A stretch of DNA of 64,000 nucleotides from DATGZH01 sp035297265. Lineage in GTDB: Bacteria; Actinomycetota; Acidimicrobiia; Acidimicrobiales; RAAP-2. The notes under the pieces are model-generated. The model had not been told where the DNA came from. It searched no databases and saw only the letters and a program-made list of their open reading frames with translations. The stretch spans positions 140,339-204,338 of the forward strand of contig DATGZH010000042.1 in assembly GCA_035297265.1 (NCBI GenBank). Direction: 5' to 3'. Every line of letters starts with the position of its first letter. Within the stretch, counting starts at the first letter, position 1. The position numbers and the translations under genes were made by a program. Of this stretch, positions 60,004 through 64,000 are shown in pieces.

Positions 60004-61728
60004 ATGGTGGAGTTGGTGCTGCGGGGCGGCACGGTGGTGGACGGCACGGGTGCGCCTCGTCGACGCGCCGACGTGGCCGTCGACGGCGGCCGGGTGGTGG
60101 CGATCGGCACGGTCGACGACGAGGCGGCCACGACCGTCGACGTCGACGGCCTCGTCGTGGCGCCCGGGTTCATCGACCTCCACACGCACTACGACGCCCA
60201 GCTGTTCTGGGACCCCTACCTCTCGCCGTCGCCGCTCCACGGGGTGACGACCGTGGTCGCCGGCAACTGCGGGCTGACCCTCGCCCCCGCCGCCCCCGCC
60301 GACCGAGAATTCCTCTGTCGGCTGCTCGCCCGGGTCGAGTCCATCCCGACCGAGGCCCTCCTCGCCGGCGTCGACTACCGCTGGCGCTCCTACCCCGAGT
60401 TCCTCTCGGCGGTGGAGGACCTGGCGCCGGCGGTCAACGTCGGGTTCATGGTGGGCCACTGCGCGCTCCGCCGGGCGGCCATGGGCGAGGCGGCCTCCGA
60501 GCGAGCGGCCACCGCCGACGAGGTGGCGGCCATGGTGGCGCTCCTCCACGAGGGGCTCGGGGCCGGAGGCCTCGGGCTCTCCACGTCGAGTGCCGCGGCC
60601 CAGGTGGACGGCGAAGGACGGCCCACCCCGCCGAGCTTCGCCAGCCGGGAGGAGCTCCTCTCCCTCGCCGGCGCCTGCCGGGACCACGCCGGCACCAGCC
60701 TCGAGTTCATACCCGACTCCTTCGCCCGGGGCTTCACCCCCGACGACGTCGCCCTGCTCGCCGACATGTCGGCGGCCGCCGACCGCCACCTCAACTGGAA
60801 CACGCCCCTCATCAACCGGGACGACCCCGACCTGCACTGGCGCCAGCTGGCGGCCACCGACCAGGCGGCGGCCCGGGGCGGCCGGGTGGTGGCCCTCTTC
60901 ATGCCCCAGAACGGCCCCCTCCAGCACGACTTCCTGCGGGCCTACGTCTTCCGGGGCCTCCCCGGGTGGGGCGAGGTGCTCGACCAGGAGCCGGCGGCCC
61001 GCCTGGCCGCCCTGGCCGACCCCGACGTCCGGCGCCACCTCTACGAGTCGGCCGAGGCCGCGACGTCGGGACTCACGCTGCTCGTCCGCAACTGGGGCGC
61101 CTACGAGGTGAACGAGGTGGGCGGCACCCGTGACCCGGCCCTCTCGGGGCGCAAGGTGAGCGAGATCGCCGCCGAGCGGGGGGTGAGCGACTTCGACGCC
61201 ATGCTCGACATCGTCGTGGACGCCAAGCTCGACGTCGGGTTCGTCCGGTACCAGTACCCGTCGGACGAGTGGACCCAGGCCGCCCGCCGCGACGTGCTCC
61301 ACGACCCCCGCGTCGTGCTCGGGGCCTCCGACGGCGGGGCCCACCTCGACATGATGGTGGGCGCAGACTTCCCGACCCGCTCGTTGGCCCAGCTCGTCCG
61401 GGACGAGGGCGTCTTCAGCACCGAGGAGCTGGTCCACCACTTCACCGAGGTGCCGGCCCGCCTCTACGGTCTGACCGGCCGGGGCCGACTCGAGCCGGGT
61501 GCGGTGGCCGACGTCGTCGTCTTCGACGAGGCGCTGGTCGGGGCGGGGCCCCTCGAGACCCGCCACGACCTGCCGACCGGGGCCTCCCGGCTGACCACCA
61601 CCTCGCTCGGCGTGGCCCACGTGCTCGTGGGCGGCCGGCGGGTCGTGGCCGACGGCGCGCTCACGGGGGAGCGGCCGGGCCGGGTCCTCTGCTCGGGCCG
61701 GGACACCGAGACCGTGGCGGTGGCGTGA
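60004..61728 (+). CDS. D-aminoacylase-like amidohydrolase
   Basis: 574 residues. GFIDLHTHYDAQ (His60, His62), VVAGNCG with Cys89 (the bridging Cys of D-aminoacylases and related enzymes) and GASDGGAHLDMM near residue 440 are the metal-site motifs of the N-acyl-D-amino-acid deacylase subgroup of the amidohydrolase superfamily. It hydrolyses an amide, possibly of an acylated D-amino acid. ATG 60004. Confidence 0.9.
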   Translation: MVELVLRGGTVVDGTGAPRRRADVAVDGGRVVAIGTVDDEAATTVDVDGLVVAPGFIDLHTHYDAQLFWDPYLSPSPLHGVTTVVAGNCGLTLAPAAPADREFLCRLLARVESIPTEALLAGVDYRWRSYPEFLSAVEDLAPAVNVGFMVGHCALRRAAMGEAASERAATADEVAAMVALLHEGLGAGGLGLSTSSAAAQVDGEGRPTPPSFASREELLSLAGACRDHAGTSLEFIPDSFARGFTPDDVALLADMSAAADRHLNWNTPLINRDDPDLHWRQLAATDQAAARGGRVVALFMPQNGPLQHDFLRAYVFRGLPGWGEVLDQEPAARLAALADPDVRRHLYESAEAATSGLTLLVRNWGAYEVNEVGGTRDPALSGRKVSEIAAERGVSDFDAMLDIVVDAKLDVGFVRYQYPSDEWTQAARRDVLHDPRVVLGASDGGAHLDMMVGADFPTRSLAQLVRDEGVFSTEELVHHFTEVPARLYGLTGRGRLEPGAVADVVVFDEALVGAGPLETRHDLPTGASRLTTTSLGVAHVLVGGRRVVADGALTGERPGRVLCSGRDTETVAVA

Positions 61729-61798
61729 AGCCGCCGACCGCCGTTCGCCGCGAGGAACGCACGCGCTCCCGGGTGGGGAGCATGAGAGAGGAGGCCCC

Positions 61799-62908
61799 AT
61801 GAGCGAGCTCGTCATCGACGCCGACGGCCACGTGGTCGAGGACCTGCCGTGGATCGTCGAGCGGGTGCCCGAGGCCCTGCGGGAGTTCGCGCCCAAGCTT
61901 CTGGGTGAGAACGACGGTCACGTCTCGTACAAGATCGAGGGTCGCATCTGGCGCTCGAAGTGGCGCTTCCCCGGGGGCCTGCGCAACCACAACTCGGCCG
62001 GCGGCAAGGACCACAACGCCGGGACCGACCCGGTCGAGCGGCTGGCCGTGCTCGACAGCGAGGGGATCGACGCGGCGGTCCTCTTCCCGAGCAGCGGCCT
62101 CCTCTTCCACCTCTACGAGACGGCCGACGTCGTGGACCACCTGTGCCGGGCCTACAACGACTGGCTGGCCAAGTACTGCAGCGCCGACCCGACCCGTCTC
62201 GCCGGGGTGGCCCTCCTCCCACAGCAGAGCCCGACCCTCGCCGCCCGCGAGCTCGAGCGGGCCGTGACCGAGCACAAGTTCGTGGGCGGGATGCTGCGAC
62301 CCAACCGCATCGCCGGCCGGACGGTCGACCACCCCGACTTCGACGTGGTGTGGGCGACGGCGGCCCGCCTCGACGTGCCCATCGGTTTCCACGAGTCGAC
62401 GCTCTCGGGGCTCGACACGATCGGCAGCGAGCGGCTCAACGCCTACGCCGGCAGCCACGTCTCGAGCCACCTCTTCGAGAACATGATGGCCATGCTGGTG
62501 ACGACGCTCGCCGGCCTGACCGAGCGCTTCCCGGGCCTGCGCCTCGGCTTCCTCGAGTGCAACTGCGGGTGGGCGCCCACCTGGGTCGACCGCATCGAGG
62601 AGCACTACCACTTCGCCCCCGACGACTTCCTCGGCGGTGACCCGAAGGGCAAGATCGACACCCGGAGCTGGCTCACGTTCGAGCTCGAGGAGCCCGGCCT
62701 CCTCAGCACGCTCCAGCAGGGCTTCGAGGACAACCTCATGTTCGCCTCGGACTACCCGCACTTCGACGCCTACTACCCCGGGGCGGTGAAGTACGTGCGC
62801 GACCGTCTGCAGGACGCCACCCTCGAGGACAAGGTGCTCGGCCAGAACGCCCTCGCCTTCTACGGGCCGCGGCTCGAGGCCCTCGTGGCCCCGCTCCGCT
62901 CCCGCTGA
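61799..62908 (+). CDS. Amidohydrolase family protein (PF04909)
   Basis: 369 residues. VIDADGHVVEDLP, RAYNDWLAKYCSADP, IGFHESTLSG, LGFLECNCGWAPTWVDRIEEH and MFASDYPHFDAYYPG are the family features, closest in layout to the SnoaL-fused protein at 6503 but without the extra domain. ATG 61799 follows the short AGAGAGGAGG stretch. Substrate unknown. Confidence 0.9.
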   Translation: MSELVIDADGHVVEDLPWIVERVPEALREFAPKLLGENDGHVSYKIEGRIWRSKWRFPGGLRNHNSAGGKDHNAGTDPVERLAVLDSEGIDAAVLFPSSGLLFHLYETADVVDHLCRAYNDWLAKYCSADPTRLAGVALLPQQSPTLAARELERAVTEHKFVGGMLRPNRIAGRTVDHPDFDVVWATAARLDVPIGFHESTLSGLDTIGSERLNAYAGSHVSSHLFENMMAMLVTTLAGLTERFPGLRLGFLECNCGWAPTWVDRIEEHYHFAPDDFLGGDPKGKIDTRSWLTFELEEPGLLSTLQQGFEDNLMFASDYPHFDAYYPGAVKYVRDRLQDATLEDKVLGQNALAFYGPRLEALVAPLRSR

Positions 62909-62921
62909 GGCAAGGGACCGC

Positions 62922-63908
62922 GTGGTGGGGCGGGAAGGCGAGGTCGCCACGGCCCGGGGGTGGTTGCCGGTCGGCGAGCTCGGCCGCACCCTCATGCACG
63001 AGCACGTGTTCATCGTCGACACCGAGGTGGCCCGGAACTACCCCGAGACCTGGGGCCACGACGAGGCCCGGGTGGCCGCGGCGGCGGACAAGCTCAACCA
63101 GCTGCAGACGCTCGGCATCGACAGCGTCGTCGACCTCACCGTGCTCGGCCTCGGCCGGGACATCCCGCGCCTCGCCGAGGTGGCGGCCCGTACGGACATG
63201 CACATCGTGGTGGCCACCGGCATGTGGACCTTCGAGGCCCTCCCGCCCTACTTCCACCACCGCACGGCGGCCTGGGCCGGCGGCGAGGACCCGATGGTCG
63301 AGCTGTTCTCCCGGGACATCGAAGAGGGGATCGCCGGCACCGGGGTGCGGGCCGGCATCCTCAAGTGCGCCGTCGACCAGCAGGGACTGAACGAGGGCAC
63401 CGAACGTGTGCTCCGGGCGGTGGCCCGGACCCACCGGACGACCGGGGTACCGATCTCGACCCACACGCACGCGCCGACCCGTCGGGGCCTCGAGCAGCAG
63501 CGGATCTTCGCCGAGGAGGGGGTCGACCTCTCCCGGGTGGTGATCGGCCACAGCGGGGACACGACCGACCTCGACTACCTCGAAGAGCTGCTTGCCGCGG
63601 GCTCCTCTCTCGGAATGGACCGCTTCGGCCTGGACGTCCTCCTGCCGCTCGAGGACCGGGTGGCCACGGTGGCCGAGCTCTGCCGGCGGGGCCATGCGGG
63701 GCGACTCGTCCTCTCCCACGACGCCTGCTGCTACAACCACCACCTGCCCGAGGAGATCCTGGCCAAGAACACGCCCCGCTGGCACTTCCGCCACATCCCC
63801 GACACGGTCCTCCCGGCTCTCCGCGAGGCGGGGGTCACCGAGGAGCAGATCGACGAGATGCTCGTCGAGAACCCCCGTCGGATCTTCGCCCGCTCCGAGC
63901 CCTACTGA
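62922..63908 (+). CDS. Phosphotriesterase family hydrolase
   Basis: 328 residues. Metal-site residues in order: His26 and His28 (LMHEHVF), the bridging, normally carbamylated Lys148 (GILKCAVD), His181 or 183 (ISTHTHAP), His210 (VIGHSGD) and Asp267 (LSHDACC). Phosphotriesterase-family members are organophosphate hydrolases or, more often, lactonases. The neighbourhood favours a lactone. GTG 62922, 13 bases after the previous gene. Confidence 0.92.
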   Translation: MVGREGEVATARGWLPVGELGRTLMHEHVFIVDTEVARNYPETWGHDEARVAAAADKLNQLQTLGIDSVVDLTVLGLGRDIPRLAEVAARTDMHIVVATGMWTFEALPPYFHHRTAAWAGGEDPMVELFSRDIEEGIAGTGVRAGILKCAVDQQGLNEGTERVLRAVARTHRTTGVPISTHTHAPTRRGLEQQRIFAEEGVDLSRVVIGHSGDTTDLDYLEELLAAGSSLGMDRFGLDVLLPLEDRVATVAELCRRGHAGRLVLSHDACCYNHHLPEEILAKNTPRWHFRHIPDTVLPALREAGVTEEQIDEMLVENPRRIFARSEPY

Positions 63909-64000
63909 CCCTGGTCCGCAGGGCCCTTTGGGGCCGCCCCAGCCGCTCGGAGTAGCCTCTCGCCGGACCCCTCCCCCCGGCGGCTCCATCGGGGAGGCGA
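63909..64000. other. Downstream non-coding end of window
   Basis: No gene seen. GGGCCCTTTGGGGCC-type self-complementary text lies just after the stop, and a TAGCCT hexamer near 63953 could be a promoter for a gene beyond the window. Confidence 0.4.

Overview
The window is high-GC, densely packed DNA with GTG/TTG starts, mostly four-base ATGA/GTGA gene overlaps, many F420/flavin LLM oxidoreductases, acyl-CoA dehydrogenases, an RskA-type anti-sigma factor and a secreted amidase built on 42-residue GYWLVAADGGVF-type repeats. Together these suggest an actinobacterium, most likely from the Acidimicrobiia. That assignment is inference, because no rRNA or other taxonomic marker is present. I saw no tRNA, rRNA, CRISPR array, insertion sequence or prophage.

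Layout. 0-11.8 kb: end of an ABC-F ATPase, a CPBP protease, three TIM-barrel (PF04909-type) amidohydrolases (one fused to a SnoaL-like domain), a Tat-exported phosphoesterase, a repeat-bearing cell-wall amidase, an SDR, a dienelactone hydrolase with a lipoprotein, a VOC protein and a small HAD-like protein. 11.8-24.2 kb: APC and MFS transporters, DJ-1/PfpI protein, a TetR/SDR/LLM cluster with a palindromic operator, DNA glycosylase I, acyl-CoA synthetase, PurU, SDR and small membrane proteins. 24.2-24.8 kb is non-coding and holds two unusual repeat arrays. 24.8-32 kb: a compact operon LLM, thiolase, KAS III-like enzyme, nucleotidyltransferase; then PaaI thioesterase, HAD, threonine aldolase and another LLM. 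32-35.3 kb: a soluble PRC/MgtE_N/CBS protein followed by an NRAMP-type metal transporter. The transporter has its own promoter and a structured leader of about 215 nt, and the group looks like a magnesium-homeostasis unit. 35.3-40.9 kb: PIG-L deacetylase; a lower-GC stretch with DoxX, sterol-desaturase-like enzyme and a PF03640 secreted protein; a second PF03640 protein in inverted orientation; then ECF sigma and anti-sigma. 41.1-45.9 kb: housekeeping genes (ahcY, a phosphodiesterase, ychF) and a pilin-like membrane protein.

45.9-63.9 kb is the most striking part, a catabolic region of 18 genes. A GntR/FCD regulator faces a run of acyl-CoA dehydrogenases, a Cys-less Ltp2-like thiolase homologue with its DUF35 partner and SDRs, as expected for beta-oxidation or side-chain cleavage of a bulky acyl-CoA. 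Next come four class II aldolase/adducin paralogues, two PF04909 amidohydrolases, a NIPSNAP-like protein, a D-2-hydroxyacid dehydrogenase, a D-aminoacylase-like amidohydrolase and a phosphotriesterase-family hydrolase. All four aldolase-like proteins keep the zinc histidines but have Ala where L-fuculose-phosphate aldolase has its catalytic Glu, so they are probably lyases or decarboxylases with another chemistry. The substrate is unknown.

Many genes without a Shine-Dalgarno sequence have a TANNNT hexamer 6-9 bases before the start codon. This suggests leaderless transcription is common in this genome.
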